Counted from the stretch's first letter, positions 10,250 through 19,879 are shown. The stretch: 64,000 bases of DNA from Erwinia amylovora (GCF_017161565.1 NZ_CP066796.1:1054001-1118000); one strand, 5' to 3'. The notes: generated from the sequence alone by a model not told the origin. A program made the numbers and translations.

Positions 10250-11524
10250 ATGACCGATAAACGCAAAGACGGTTCAGGGAAGCTGCTGTACTGCTCTTTT
10301 TGCGGCAAAAGCCAGCATGAAGTGCGTAAGCTGATTGCCGGCCCGTCAGTATATGTCTGCGATGAATGCGTGGACTTATGTAACGACATCATTCGTGAAG
10401 AGATCAAAGAGATTGCGCCGCACCGCGAGCGCAGTTCGTTGCCCACGCCGCATGAAATCCGCCACCATCTTGACGACTATGTTGTTGGCCAGGAACGCGC
10501 CAAGAAGGTGCTGTCGGTAGCGGTTTACAACCACTATAAACGTTTGCGTAACGGCGATACCAGTAACGGTATTGAGCTGGGCAAAAGCAATATTTTGCTG
10601 ATTGGCCCAACGGGTAGCGGTAAAACCCTGCTGGCCGAAACGATGGCACGGCTGCTGGACGTGCCGTTCACCATGGCGGACGCCACCACGCTGACCGAAG
10701 CGGGCTACGTCGGTGAAGATGTGGAAAACATCATTCAGAAGCTGCTGCAGAAGTGCGACTACGACGTGCAAAAGGCTCAGCGCGGCATCGTGTACATTGA
10801 CGAAATCGACAAGATTTCGCGCAAGTCGGATAACCCGTCAATTACCCGTGACGTGTCGGGCGAAGGCGTGCAGCAGGCGCTGCTGAAGCTGATTGAAGGG
10901 ACGGTGGCAGCGGTTCCGCCACAGGGCGGGCGCAAGCATCCGCAGCAGGAGTTTCTGCAGGTGGACACCTCGAAGATCCTGTTTATCTGCGGCGGTGCGT
11001 TTGCCGGGCTGGACAAGGTCGTCTCACAGCGCGTGGACAGCGGCATCGGCATCGGCTTTAGCGCGTCGGTAAAAGGCAAGTCAGAGAAAGCGACAGAAGG
11101 CGAGCTGCTGGCCCAGGTGGAGCCTGAGGACCTGATTAAATTCGGTCTGATCCCGGAATTTATCGGCCGACTGCCGGTGGTGGCAACGCTAAGCGAGCTA
11201 AGCGAGGAAGCGCTGATACAGATCCTGCGCGAGCCGAAAAACGCGCTGACCAAACAGTACCAGGCGCTGTTTAATCTGGAAGGGGTAGAGCTGGAATTCC
11301 GGGAAGAAGCGCTGAAAGCCATTGCCAACAAGGCGATGCTGCGTAAAACCGGTGCGCGCGGGCTGCGCTCAATCGTGGAGGGCGCACTGCTGGACACCAT
11401 GTACGATCTGCCGTCGGTGGATGACGTGGAAAAAGTGGTCATCGACGAGTCGGTCATCTCCGGTGAAAGCCAGCCGCTGCTGATTTACAGCAAGGGAGAT
11501 ACCCAGCAGGCATCTGGAGAGTAA
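10250..11524 (+). CDS. clpX: ClpX unfoldase ATPase, copy 1
   Basis: ClpX is the AAA+ hexamer that recognises tagged substrates, unfolds them and threads them into ClpP. The 424-residue protein has the C4 zinc-binding domain (Cys15, 18, 37, 40), Walker A GPTGSGKT, Walker B IVYIDEID, pore loops GYVG and RKH, and the IGF loop ([11 protein letters not shown]) that docks on ClpP. All functional motifs are intact. Its place 96 bases after clpP matches the usual clpPX operon. A second gene at 12507 differs at only seven residues (D3E, V36I, R327C, S414G, G416S, T418V, A421V). Ribosome binding site GAGGGAAG precedes the ATG. Confidence 0.97.
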   Translation: MTDKRKDGSGKLLYCSFCGKSQHEVRKLIAGPSVYVCDECVDLCNDIIREEIKEIAPHRERSSLPTPHEIRHHLDDYVVGQERAKKVLSVAVYNHYKRLRNGDTSNGIELGKSNILLIGPTGSGKTLLAETMARLLDVPFTMADATTLTEAGYVGEDVENIIQKLLQKCDYDVQKAQRGIVYIDEIDKISRKSDNPSITRDVSGEGVQQALLKLIEGTVAAVPPQGGRKHPQQEFLQVDTSKILFICGGAFAGLDKVVSQRVDSGIGIGFSASVKGKSEKATEGELLAQVEPEDLIKFGLIPEFIGRLPVVATLSELSEEALIQILREPKNALTKQYQALFNLEGVELEFREEALKAIANKAMLRKTGARGLRSIVEGALLDTMYDLPSVDDVEKVVIDESVISGESQPLLIYSKGDTQQASGE

Positions 11525-11541
11525 TCCATATGTTGTTTCAA

Positions 11542-11579
11542 TAAAAACGGCCCGCAGTAACAGAAGCGGGCCGTCTTTA
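11542..11579. terminator. Bidirectional terminator between clpX copy 1 and the clpP paralogue
   Basis: ACGGCCCGC (11547-11555) pairs with GCGGGCCGT (11566-11574). On the minus strand the stem is followed by five T, making it a strong terminator for the clpP paralogue; on the plus strand the tail is CTTTAT, adequate for clpX copy 1. Confidence 0.85.
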
Positions 11580-11596
11580 TATCGGGCTGAAGCGTA

Positions 11597-12193
11597 TCAG
11601 GCTTTTAGCTCATCCCACTGGCTGATGACGTGGGTGGCAATCCCGTAGTCAATGGCCTGCTCCGGGCTCATCCAGTAGTTGCTGTCGGTGTCCTTTTCCA
11701 CCTTCTCAAGTGGCTGCCCCGTCGCTTTACTGATCAACTGATTGATACGTTCACGCGCCCGCAGCAGTTCTTTCGCTTCAATTTCAATATCTGAAACCTT
11801 GCCACGAACGCCGCCCAGCGGCTGATGGATCATAAAGCGGGTATTAGGCAGCGTGTAACGATTTTCTTTATCAGCCGCAAGGAAAATAGTGATACCGGCG
11901 CTGGCTACCCAACCGGTGCCGATAACCAGCACTTTCGGTTTCACAAATTTGATCATGTCATGAATGGTATCACCGGCTTCAACATGGCCCCCCTGGCTGT
12001 TGATAAACAGCTTGATCGGCTCGTCGCCCATCTCCTGCAGGACCAGCAACTGAGCGGTAACTTTCTCGGCGAGCGCCTGATTAATCTCACCTGATATGAT
12101 AACAGAGCGTGACTGCAGCAGTTTATTCACTGCCAGCGCTGAATTCTTCTCTTCCTGGCCGTTTTCTTCTTTTTTCTCTGGCTCTTCAGACAT
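11597..12193 (-). CDS. ClpP-like protease subunit paralogue with Ser-His-Asn triad
   Basis: This is a second ClpP-family protein, 198 residues from the ATG at 12193, which has GGAG seven bases upstream; an upstream in-frame ATG at 12238 lacks one. It begins with a charged tail (MSEEPEKKEENGQEEKNS) instead of a normal ClpP propeptide. Alignment by eye gives Ser98 (VASAGI), His123 (MIHQPLGG) and Asn172 where canonical ClpP has the catalytic Asp (DTDSNYW versus DTNRDRF). The conserved NSPGG oxyanion strand reads NSQGG. Listeria ClpP1 is a known Ser-His-Asn type that works best in mixed rings, so partnership with the canonical ClpP is a reasonable inference. It sits divergently between two clpX copies. 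It is not a recent copy of clpP, since the two proteins are widely diverged. Confidence 0.9.
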   Translation of the reverse strand: MSEEPEKKEENGQEEKNSALAVNKLLQSRSVIISGEINQALAEKVTAQLLVLQEMGDEPIKLFINSQGGHVEAGDTIHDMIKFVKPKVLVIGTGWVASAGITIFLAADKENRYTLPNTRFMIHQPLGGVRGKVSDIEIEAKELLRARERINQLISKATGQPLEKVEKDTDSNYWMSPEQAIDYGIATHVISQWDELKA

Positions 12194-12233
12194 GCTTAAA
12201 CTCCATCTGATAAATGTAAAGTGACCAGAGTTT

Positions 12234-12261
12234 AGCATAATCCAGTTAGCAGCTGAATCAA
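12234..12261 (-). promoter_or_regulatory. Probable sigma70 promoter of the clpP paralogue
   Basis: On the minus strand: TTGATT (12261-12256), 16-base spacer, TATGCT (12239-12234), about 40 bases before the ATG at 12193. No sigma32-like sequence was seen, unlike clpP. The divergent gap 12194-12506 holds no other gene and must also serve clpX copy 2; it has a CAGATC/GATCTG hairpin at 12463-12480. Confidence 0.55.
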
Positions 12262-12506
12262 CCCTGATATCATCTCTTATTCATCATTCAGAACAGCATT
12301 TTAGATGATCTTCTGATGAGGTTTTTCTTATTTAGGCCGATTCAGCCGTAGCGCATGCTAAATGTGCTTTCTGCCCCCTGTATAAAGTGGAGACCGGCGT
12401 TGTTCTCACTACTAAGCAGCAAAATGGGCTATATTAATGTTTAACAATGGTGTGAATTGCGACAGATCACTTCGGATCTGTGGTGAACCTGCTATGAGGC
12501 TAACTG

Positions 12507-13781
12507 ATGACAGAGAAGCGTAAAGACGGTTCAGGGAAGCTGCTGTACTGCTCTTTCTGCGGCAAAAGCCAGCACGAAGTGCGCAAGCTGATTGCCGGCC
12601 CGTCAGTCTACATCTGCGATGAATGCGTGGACTTATGTAACGACATCATTCGTGAAGAGATCAAAGAGATTGCGCCGCACCGCGAGCGCAGTTCGTTGCC
12701 CACGCCGCATGAAATCCGCCACCATCTTGACGACTATGTTGTTGGCCAGGAACGCGCCAAGAAGGTGCTGTCGGTAGCGGTTTACAACCACTATAAACGT
12801 CTGCGTAACGGCGACACCAGTAACGGTATTGAGCTGGGCAAAAGCAATATTTTGCTGATTGGCCCAACGGGTAGCGGTAAAACCCTGCTGGCCGAAACGA
12901 TGGCACGGCTGCTGGACGTGCCGTTCACCATGGCGGACGCCACCACGCTGACCGAAGCGGGCTACGTCGGTGAAGATGTGGAAAACATCATTCAGAAGCT
13001 GCTGCAGAAGTGCGACTACGACGTGCAAAAGGCTCAGCGCGGCATCGTGTACATTGACGAAATCGACAAGATTTCGCGCAAGTCGGACAACCCGTCAATT
13101 ACCCGTGACGTGTCGGGCGAAGGCGTGCAGCAGGCGCTGCTGAAGCTGATTGAAGGGACGGTGGCAGCGGTTCCGCCACAGGGCGGGCGCAAGCATCCGC
13201 AGCAGGAGTTTCTGCAGGTGGACACCTCGAAGATCCTGTTTATCTGCGGCGGTGCGTTTGCCGGGCTGGACAAGGTCGTCTCACAGCGCGTGGACAGCGG
13301 CATCGGCATTGGCTTTAGCGCGTCGGTAAAAGGCAAGTCAGAGAAAGCGACAGAAGGCGAGCTGCTGGCCCAGGTGGAGCCTGAGGACCTGATTAAATTC
13401 GGTCTGATCCCGGAATTTATCGGCCGACTGCCGGTGGTGGCAACGCTAAGCGAGCTAAGCGAGGAAGCGCTGATACAGATCCTGTGCGAGCCGAAAAACG
13501 CGCTGACCAAACAGTACCAGGCGCTGTTTAATCTTGAAGGAGTAGAGCTGGAATTCCGGGAAGAAGCGCTGAAAGCCATTGCCAACAAGGCGATGCTGCG
13601 TAAAACCGGTGCGCGCGGGCTGCGCTCAATCGTGGAGGGCGCACTGCTGGACACCATGTACGATCTGCCGTCGGTGGATGACGTGGAAAAAGTGGTCATC
13701 GACGAGTCGGTCATCTCCGGTGAAAGCCAGCCGCTGCTAATTTATGGTAAATCGGACGTTCAGCAGGTGTCTGGTGAATAA
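12507..13781 (+). CDS. clpX: ClpX unfoldase ATPase, copy 2
   Basis: A second full-length ClpX of 424 residues with the zinc domain (Cys15, 18, 37, 40), Walker A, Walker B, RKH and IGF loops all intact, so it should be an active unfoldase able to dock on ClpP. It differs from copy 1 at seven residues, four of them in the last eleven, plus V36I next to the zinc Cys37 and R327C in the C-terminal half. At DNA level the first ~110 and last ~50 bases carry most differences, while the ~1.1 kb between is almost identical. It is followed by lon after 187 bases, the normal clpX-lon spacing. Its C-terminus ([15 protein letters not shown]) resembles E. coli ClpX (LLIYGKPEAQQASGE) in the Gly-Lys, copy 1 in the Ala-Ser-Gly-Glu end. 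Confidence 0.96.
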   Translation: MTEKRKDGSGKLLYCSFCGKSQHEVRKLIAGPSVYICDECVDLCNDIIREEIKEIAPHRERSSLPTPHEIRHHLDDYVVGQERAKKVLSVAVYNHYKRLRNGDTSNGIELGKSNILLIGPTGSGKTLLAETMARLLDVPFTMADATTLTEAGYVGEDVENIIQKLLQKCDYDVQKAQRGIVYIDEIDKISRKSDNPSITRDVSGEGVQQALLKLIEGTVAAVPPQGGRKHPQQEFLQVDTSKILFICGGAFAGLDKVVSQRVDSGIGIGFSASVKGKSEKATEGELLAQVEPEDLIKFGLIPEFIGRLPVVATLSELSEEALIQILCEPKNALTKQYQALFNLEGVELEFREEALKAIANKAMLRKTGARGLRSIVEGALLDTMYDLPSVDDVEKVVIDESVISGESQPLLIYGKSDVQQVSGE

Positions 13782-13810
13782 ATAACCAAATTAATCCAGT
13801 GAGTTAAGGT

Positions 13811-13845
13811 CCGGGGGGGAAATGCATCCCCCTGGTACTTTTCTC
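13811..13845 (+). terminator. Probable clpX copy 2 terminator
   Basis: A GGGGGA/TCCCCC stem with AATGCA loop, followed by TGGTACTTTTCT, lies 30-60 bases after the stop. It resembles an intrinsic terminator separating clpX from lon. Confidence 0.6.
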
Positions 13846-13853
13846 CTCTCGCA

Positions 13854-13884
13854 ACATTGAATCTATTCCATTCATCCCCATATA
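13854..13884 (+). promoter_or_regulatory. Sigma32 heat-shock promoter of lon
   Basis: A TTGAA-type -35 (13857-13861) is followed by CCCCATATA (13876-13884), the -10 seen in the E. coli lon heat-shock promoter. It is about 85 bases before the lon ATG. Confidence 0.75.
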
Positions 13885-13968
13885 CTCAGATACCTGTGGG
13901 TTAAACTGCACTCTTTTGATGGTGCGGTTCCCCTTACCCTGGCGGAAATTAAACTAAGAGAGAGCTCT

Positions 13969-16323
13969 ATGAATCCTGAGCGTTCTGAACGCATTGAAAT
14001 CCCTGTGTTGCCGTTGCGTGACGTAGTGGTTTATCCGCACATGGTCATTCCGTTGTTTGTCGGTCGTGAAAAATCAATTCGCTGCCTTGAAGCCGCCATG
14101 GATCATGACAAAAAGATCATGCTGGTCGCTCAGAAAGAAGCTTCAACGGATGAACCTGGTATTAACGACCTCTTCTCAGTTGGCACCGTTGCCTCTATTT
14201 TGCAGATGCTTAAGCTGCCGGATGGCACGGTAAAAGTGCTGGTTGAAGGGCTACAGCGTGCGCGCATTTCCGCCTTATCGGATAATGGCGACCACTTTAC
14301 GGCCAAAGCTGAATATCTGACGTCTCCGGAAATTGAAGAGCGCGAGCAAGAAGTGCTGGTGCGCACGGCGATCAATCAGTTTGAGGGCTATATCAAACTG
14401 AATAAAAAGATCCCGCCGGAGGTGCTCACTTCCCTTAACAGCATTGATGACGCTGCGCGTCTTGCCGATACCGTTGCCGCTCATATGCCGTTAAAGCTGT
14501 CTGATAAACAGTCAGTGCTGGAAATGTCAGACGTGGATGAACGTCTGGAATACCTGATGGCGATGATGGAATCGGAAATCGACCTGTTACAGGTGGAGAA
14601 ACGGATCCGCAATCGCGTTAAAAAGCAGATGGAAAAAAGCCAGCGTGAGTACTATCTGAATGAGCAAATGAAAGCGATTCAGAAAGAACTGGGCGAGATG
14701 GACGATGCACCGGACGAAAACGAAGCGCTGAAACGCAAAATCGACGCGGCCAGAATGCCGAAAGAAGCGCGTGAAAAAACCGAAGCCGAACTGCAGAAGC
14801 TGAAAATGATGTCACCGATGTCTGCTGAAGCAACGGTAGTGCGTGGCTACATCGACTGGATGGTACAGGTACCGTGGAATGCGCGTAGCAAGGTGAAAAA
14901 AGACCTGCAGAAAGCGCAGGAAACGCTGGATACTGACCACTTCGGCCTGGAACGCGTTAAAGATCGTATTCTTGAATATTTAGCCGTGCAGAGCCGCGTT
15001 AGCAAAATCAAAGGTCCGATCCTCTGCCTGGTCGGGCCTCCGGGCGTGGGTAAAACCTCACTGGGACAGTCTATAGCGAAGGCAACCGGTCGCAAATACG
15101 TGCGCATGGCGCTGGGTGGGGTGCGTGATGAAGCTGAAATTCGCGGTCATCGTCGAACCTATATCGGTTCTATGCCGGGCAAACTGATCCAGAAAATGGC
15201 CAAAGTCGGGGTAAAAAACCCACTGTTCCTGCTGGATGAAATAGACAAAATGTCATCCGATATGCGTGGCGATCCAGCCTCGGCACTGCTGGAAGTGCTC
15301 GACCCGGAACAAAACATTGCTTTCAACGACCATTATCTGGAAGTGGATTACGATCTTTCCGACGTGATGTTTGTTGCAACATCGAATTCGATGAACATTC
15401 CGGCTCCGTTGCTGGACCGTATGGAAGTGATCCGCCTTTCCGGTTATACCGAAGACGAAAAACTCAATATCGCCAAAAAGCATCTGCTGTCGAAGCAGAT
15501 TGAGCGCAATGCCCTGAAAGAACATGAGCTCATCGTCGACGATAGCGCCATTGTGGGTATTATTCGTTATTACACGCGCGAAGCTGGCGTGCGTAGTCTT
15601 GAACGTGAACTGTCCAAGCTGTGCCGCAAAGCGGTAAAAACCTTGCTGATGGACAAGTCTGTTAAGCATATCGAAATCAACGCTGATAATCTGAAGGACT
15701 ATCTCGGCGTACAGCGTTATGACTATGGCCGCGCTGACAGCGAAAACCGCGTTGGTCAGGTTACTGGTCTGGCATGGACTGAAGTGGGTGGCGATCTGTT
15801 AACCATCGAAACGGCTTGCGTTCCGGGTAAAGGAAAACTGACCTACACCGGTTCGCTGGGCGAAGTGATGCAGGAATCGATTCAGGCTGCATTGACCGTA
15901 GTACGCGCCAGAGCAGAAAAGCTCGGTATTAATGGCGACTTCTACGAGAAACGCGACATCCATGTGCATGTGCCTGAAGGGGCAACACCAAAGGATGGTC
16001 CAAGTGCAGGTATTGCCATGTGTACCGCGTTGGTTTCTTGTCTTACCGGTAACCCGGTGCGCGCTGATGTAGCCATGACCGGTGAGATCACGCTACGTGG
16101 TCAGGTCCTGCCAATTGGTGGACTAAAAGAGAAACTGCTGGCCGCTCACCGTGGTGGAATTAAAACGGTGTTGATCCCGGACGAAAACAAGCGCGACCTG
16201 GAAGAGATCCCGGAAAACGTGATTGCAGATCTGGATATTCACCCGGTGAAGCGTATTGAAGAGGTATTAGCCCTGGCGCTGCAAAATGCACCTTATGGCA
16301 TGCAGGTTGCCTCGGTAAAATAG
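13969..16323 (+). CDS. lon: ATP-dependent Lon protease
   Basis: Lon is a cytoplasmic AAA+ protease degrading misfolded and regulatory proteins; in Erwinia and relatives its targets include capsule and motility regulators such as RcsA. The 784 residues equal E. coli Lon. Domains: N-terminal substrate domain (about 10-200), AAA+ with Walker [10 protein letters not shown] (about 356-364) and Walker [11 protein letters not shown] (about 415-425), then the protease domain with the Ser in [11 protein letters not shown] (about 679) and Lys in [10 protein letters not shown] (about 722). The start [20 protein letters not shown] is the family start and AGAGAGAG-type RBS precedes it. Own heat-shock promoter upstream. 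Confidence 0.98.
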   Translation: MNPERSERIEIPVLPLRDVVVYPHMVIPLFVGREKSIRCLEAAMDHDKKIMLVAQKEASTDEPGINDLFSVGTVASILQMLKLPDGTVKVLVEGLQRARISALSDNGDHFTAKAEYLTSPEIEEREQEVLVRTAINQFEGYIKLNKKIPPEVLTSLNSIDDAARLADTVAAHMPLKLSDKQSVLEMSDVDERLEYLMAMMESEIDLLQVEKRIRNRVKKQMEKSQREYYLNEQMKAIQKELGEMDDAPDENEALKRKIDAARMPKEAREKTEAELQKLKMMSPMSAEATVVRGYIDWMVQVPWNARSKVKKDLQKAQETLDTDHFGLERVKDRILEYLAVQSRVSKIKGPILCLVGPPGVGKTSLGQSIAKATGRKYVRMALGGVRDEAEIRGHRRTYIGSMPGKLIQKMAKVGVKNPLFLLDEIDKMSSDMRGDPASALLEVLDPEQNIAFNDHYLEVDYDLSDVMFVATSNSMNIPAPLLDRMEVIRLSGYTEDEKLNIAKKHLLSKQIERNALKEHELIVDDSAIVGIIRYYTREAGVRSLERELSKLCRKAVKTLLMDKSVKHIEINADNLKDYLGVQRYDYGRADSENRVGQVTGLAWTEVGGDLLTIETACVPGKGKLTYTGSLGEVMQESIQAALTVVRARAEKLGINGDFYEKRDIHVHVPEGATPKDGPSAGIAMCTALVSCLTGNPVRADVAMTGEITLRGQVLPIGGLKEKLLAAHRGGIKTVLIPDENKRDLEEIPENVIADLDIHPVKRIEEVLALALQNAPYGMQVASVK

Positions 16324-16350
16324 CGATTTAAGGCAAACTCACAATAAACT

Positions 16351-16388
16351 AAGGCTGGTAAGTAAATTGTTGCTTGCCAGCCTTTTTA
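16351..16388 (+). terminator. lon terminator
   Basis: AAGGCTGG (16351-16358) pairs with CCAGCCTT (16377-16384), with extra AAG/CTT pairing inside, followed by TTTTTA. Confidence 0.85.
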
Positions 16389-16531
16389 TCGGCCGCTAAG
16401 TTAGGGTGCTGTCAGGTCAATGATGGCAAGGATTACGGATTGCCACGGCTCAACAGCCATAAAAAAGAACTGCATGCGCGAGTCTGACGAACGCCCGTTC
16501 AGGTACAAACAATAAAACAGGGGATGAGTGA

Positions 16532-16804
16532 GTGAATAAGTCACAGTTGATCGACAAAATTGCTGCAGAAGCTGATATTTCTAAAGCCGCAGCGGGACGT
16601 GTATTGGATGCTTTTATCGGTTCTGTAACAGAATCTTTGCAGGCCGGCGACGAAGTGGCGCTGGTTGGTTTCGGTACTTTCTCGGTACGCGAACGTGCTG
16701 AACGCGTTGGCCGCAACCCACAGACGGGTAAAGAAATTACCATTGCAGCAGGAAAAGTACCGGGCTTCCGTGCCGGTAAAGCGTTAAAGGACGCCGTAAA
16801 CTAA
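16532..16804 (+). CDS. hupB: DNA-binding protein HU-beta
   Basis: HU-beta is a nucleoid protein that bends DNA as HU-alpha/beta dimers. The 90-residue product ([20 protein letters not shown]...) is the standard HU length and contains the arm region [10 protein letters not shown] that wraps the minor groove. The GTG-rich region before the ATG has a GGGGATGAG ribosome binding site. Gene order lon-hupB is conserved across enterobacteria; a strong terminator follows. Confidence 0.98.
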   Translation: MNKSQLIDKIAAEADISKAAAGRVLDAFIGSVTESLQAGDEVALVGFGTFSVRERAERVGRNPQTGKEITIAAGKVPGFRAGKALKDAVN

Positions 16805-16880
16805 AGTGCGTTGAATCACCGCAGCAGCAGATTTCTGCGGTGGATTGAGGATCGCCAAAGCGTTCTCATGTAACATACGG

Positions 16881-16910
16881 GGCACATCAGTAGATTGATG
16901 TGCCTTTTTT
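16881..16910 (+). terminator. hupB terminator
   Basis: GGCACATCA (16881-16889) pairs with TGATGTGCC (16896-16904), followed by six T. Confidence 0.92.
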
Positions 16911-17025
16911 CATCTTGCAATGACGAACGCGTACAACGGTTGTCTCACAGGCTAAGCACGTCCTCGTGAATGCGGGACGACAGCGCAAGTTTTACATTCA
17001 CATTACAGCGGAGTGTTGTCACACC

Positions 17026-18897
17026 ATGATGGACAATTTACGCGCGGCGTCAAACCATGTCGCGCTCAAAATTATATTGGGTCTGATCATCCTGTCCTTT
17101 GTCCTTACCGGAGTAGGTGGCTACCTGACCGGCGGCAGCGGTGATTACGCCGCCAAAGTCAACGGGCAGGAAATCAGCCGGGCGCAGTTTGAACGTGCCT
17201 TCAGCAGCGAACGTGCTCGCCAGCAACAGATGTTGGGCGAACAATTTTCTGTTCTGGCGGGTAATGATGGCTACATGCAGCAGATGCGTCAGCAGGCCCT
17301 TTCTCAACTGATTGATGAAATGCTGCTCACGCAGTATGCAAAAGACATTGGCCTGACTATCAGTGACGATCAGATCAAACAGGCGATCTTCACTCAGCCC
17401 GCATTCCAGACGGCCGGTAAATTTGATAATGCAAAATACATTAGTATTATCAATAATATGGGCTTCACTGCTGACCAGTACGCAGAAGCGTTGCGTAAGC
17501 AGCTTACCACTCAGCAGCTTATTGAATCTGTGACAGGAACTGACTTTGTTCTAGGCAATGAGGCAGATTCATTAGCGGCACTGGTGGCGCAGCAGCGTCT
17601 GGTGCGCGAAGTGACCATTAACGTCAATGCCCTGGCCGCTAAGCAGAATGTGACTCAGGAAGAGATCGCCAACTACTACCAGCAACATCAGAGCAGCCTG
17701 ATGTCCTCTGAGCAGTTCCGCGTTAGCTACATCAAAATGGACGCGGCGACCATGCAGCAGCCGGTAAGTGAAAGTGACATCCAGAGCTGGTATGAAAAGC
17801 ACCAGGGTGATTACACCCAGCCACAGCGTAACCGCTACAGCATTATCCAAACTAAAACCGAAGCCGAAGCTCGGTCAGTTCTGGATGTTCTGAAGAAAGG
17901 CGGTGATTTTGCCAGGCTGGCAAAAGAGAAATCCGCCGATCCGATTTCGGCCCGCAACGGCGGCGATATGGGTTGGCTGGAACCGGAGACGACCCCGGAC
18001 GAGCTGAAAAGGGCTGCCCTGAAAGAGAAAGGCCAGTTGTCCGGGGTGATCACCTCTTCCGTCGGTTTTATCGTTGCGCGCCTCGATGATACTCAGCCGG
18101 AGAAAGTCAAAGCGTTAAGCGAAGTTCATGATGATATCGCCAATAAGCTGAAGCAGGAAAAAGCGGTTGTTGCTTTCTATAAACTGCAACAGAAAGTCAG
18201 CGATGCAGCCAGTAATGACAATGAATCACTGGCGAGCGCAGAGCAGGCTGCCGGAGTCAAAGCCGTTGAAACAGGCTGGTTTGGCCACGACAATATACCA
18301 GCCGAGCTGAAGTTCAAAGCGGTGCAGGACGCTATCTTTAACGGTGCATTGTTAGGTGAAAACGCAGCGCCGGGCAGCAACTCCGACGTGATTACCGTGG
18401 ATGGCGATCGCGCGTTCGTTCTGCGTATTAGCGAGCACAAACCCGAAGCGGTAAAAGCGTTACAGGACGTGACAGCGCAAATTACCGACACGCTGAAACA
18501 GCAGAAAGGGTTACAGCAGGCGAAAGCTCAGGCAGACAAACTGTTGGCCGAACTGAAAGCAGGTAAAGGTGACGATGCGTTGAAAGCAGCCAATCTCCGA
18601 TTTGCCGCTCAACAGACGCTGACGCGTACCGGCCAGGATGCATTATCTCAGGCTGCATTCTCACTGCCACTGCCATCGCAAGGTAAGTCGTCCTACGGCA
18701 TCAGTGAAGATGCTCAGGGTAATGTGGTGCTGATTGCGCTCGACAAAGTGCAAAAAGGCGAGATGCCACAAGCGCAAAAACAGGCGTTGGTGCAGGGCAT
18801 TACCCAGAATAACGCCCAGCTTGCTTTTGCAGCTATGCTCAGTAATCTGCGTAAAGAAGCGAAAATCAAATACGGTGCTGCGGCCCAGGCGCAATAA
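17026..18897 (+). CDS. ppiD: Periplasmic folding chaperone PpiD (SurA/parvulin type)
   Basis: PpiD is an inner-membrane-anchored periplasmic chaperone near the Sec translocon. From the MMDNLRAASNH start the protein has 623 residues, equal to E. coli. It has one N-terminal membrane anchor (about 16-35), SurA-like N domain, and an inactive parvulin domain around 265-355 (QRNRYSIIQTKTEAEARSVL, SARNGGDMGWLEP). The frame is open 20 codons further up but that start is not conserved. It is followed by its own terminator. Confidence 0.96.
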   Translation: MMDNLRAASNHVALKIILGLIILSFVLTGVGGYLTGGSGDYAAKVNGQEISRAQFERAFSSERARQQQMLGEQFSVLAGNDGYMQQMRQQALSQLIDEMLLTQYAKDIGLTISDDQIKQAIFTQPAFQTAGKFDNAKYISIINNMGFTADQYAEALRKQLTTQQLIESVTGTDFVLGNEADSLAALVAQQRLVREVTINVNALAAKQNVTQEEIANYYQQHQSSLMSSEQFRVSYIKMDAATMQQPVSESDIQSWYEKHQGDYTQPQRNRYSIIQTKTEAEARSVLDVLKKGGDFARLAKEKSADPISARNGGDMGWLEPETTPDELKRAALKEKGQLSGVITSSVGFIVARLDDTQPEKVKALSEVHDDIANKLKQEKAVVAFYKLQQKVSDAASNDNESLASAEQAAGVKAVETGWFGHDNIPAELKFKAVQDAIFNGALLGENAAPGSNSDVITVDGDRAFVLRISEHKPEAVKALQDVTAQITDTLKQQKGLQQAKAQADKLLAELKAGKGDDALKAANLRFAAQQTLTRTGQDALSQAAFSLPLPSQGKSSYGISEDAQGNVVLIALDKVQKGEMPQAQKQALVQGITQNNAQLAFAAMLSNLRKEAKIKYGAAAQAQ

Positions 18898-18931
18898 GCC
18901 TCGTAAATTTTCTGCAACAGATTGCAACATT

Positions 18932-18956
18932 AAAGGCCGCTTATGCGGCCTTTTCC
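18932..18956 (+). terminator. ppiD terminator
   Basis: AAAGGCCGC (18932-18940) and GCGGCCTTT (18945-18953) form a perfect stem over a 4-base loop, with a T tail. Confidence 0.88.
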
Positions 18957-19037
18957 ATTTCTGACACAGGGTGTTTGCCGCATTGCCGCTGCGGGCGTAG
19001 GCTTGCCGAGCTGTCAAACACATGGAGGAAAAACAGC

Positions 19038-19370
19038 ATGATGAATCATCGATTAAAGGCGATCACCTTTGCCCTGGCTATCGGGCTGACGATGCCCTCT
19101 TTAGCGACTACCAGCGCGCCAGAAGGGGGCGTCACCGGGGGCAAAACAATGGCGGAAGGAAAGGGCGCAGCCGGGGCGCAGGTCAGTATCAATAGCGCCA
19201 GCGCGCAGGAGCTGGCGGCGGCGATGAGCGGCGTCGGTCTGAAGAAAGCTGAATCTATAATCAGCTACCGCGAGAAATATGGCCCTTTTACTGGGGTAGA
19301 TCAATTAAAGGAGGTTCCCGGTCTCGGCAACACGTTGGTGGAGCGAAATCTGGCGCACCTCAAACTGTGA
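19038..19370 (+). CDS. ybaV: ComEA-like helix-hairpin-helix protein YbaV
   Basis: YbaV is a small exported protein with the ComEA DNA-binding helix-hairpin-helix. The 110-residue protein starts at MMNHRLK (GGAGG at 19024-19028) and has a signal peptide likely cut after SLA (residue 23). The C-terminal ~60 residues (QVSINSASAQELAAAMSGVG, SIISYREKYGPFTGVDQLKE) are the HhH domain. The middle is a low-complexity Gly/Ala linker. E. coli YbaV is 123 residues. A role in periplasmic DNA binding is inferred from the family, not shown here. Confidence 0.92.
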   Translation: MMNHRLKAITFALAIGLTMPSLATTSAPEGGVTGGKTMAEGKGAAGAQVSINSASAQELAAAMSGVGLKKAESIISYREKYGPFTGVDQLKEVPGLGNTLVERNLAHLKL

Positions 19371-19474
19371 TCCACATCCTGAGTCGGCCATTTGCGCTGT
19401 AAATCGGATTGATGACTGCTAATCTCTGAAGGTCATACCAGTTTGTGTGGCCTTTCAGCGTGGAGAACATCGTT

Positions 19475-19879
19475 ATGCGAACCGTTATAAAAGTGCGTGG
19501 CTATCACCTTGATGTCTTCCAGCATGTCAATAACGCGCGCTATCTGGAGTTTCTTGAGGAAGCCCGCTGGGCATGGTTGGAAGAGGGGGGATCCTACCGC
19601 TGGATGAGCGAGAGGGGGCTGGCGCTGGTCGTGGTTAATATTAATATCAACTACCGCAGCCCGGCAAAGATGGGCGACGTGCTGGATGTTGATTGCCAGC
19701 TGGTGAAGTTTGGCGGCAAAAGCGGCACCGTTGCACAGCGGGTTTCATTACAGCCGGACGGAATAGAGATCGCAGATGCCTTATTGACCTTTGTCTGCGT
19801 CGATAGCAAAACGCAAAAAGCACAGCCGCTGGAAGGGGAGTTGAAAGCACATCTGGCCGGATTAGCCTCAGGGGGCTGA
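19475..19879 (+). CDS. fadM: Long-chain acyl-CoA thioesterase FadM
   Basis: FadM (YbaW) is a hotdog-fold thioesterase that hydrolyses long-chain acyl-CoAs, in E. coli acting on 3,5-tetradecadienoyl-CoA during oleate breakdown. The 134-residue protein begins MRTVIKVRGYHLDVFQHVNNARYLEFLEEARW, the 4-hydroxybenzoyl-CoA thioesterase signature with the active-site Asp13. The start at 19475 has GGAG upstream; an open frame extends ten codons further up without family similarity. Confidence 0.94.
   Translation: MRTVIKVRGYHLDVFQHVNNARYLEFLEEARWAWLEEGGSYRWMSERGLALVVVNININYRSPAKMGDVLDVDCQLVKFGGKSGTVAQRVSLQPDGIEIADALLTFVCVDSKTQKAQPLEGELKAHLAGLASGG

Noticed and set aside
12194..12238. N-terminal extension of the ClpP paralogue
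   Set aside because: ATG at 12238 has no ribosome binding site and lies over the -10 element; ATG at 12193 has GGAG.
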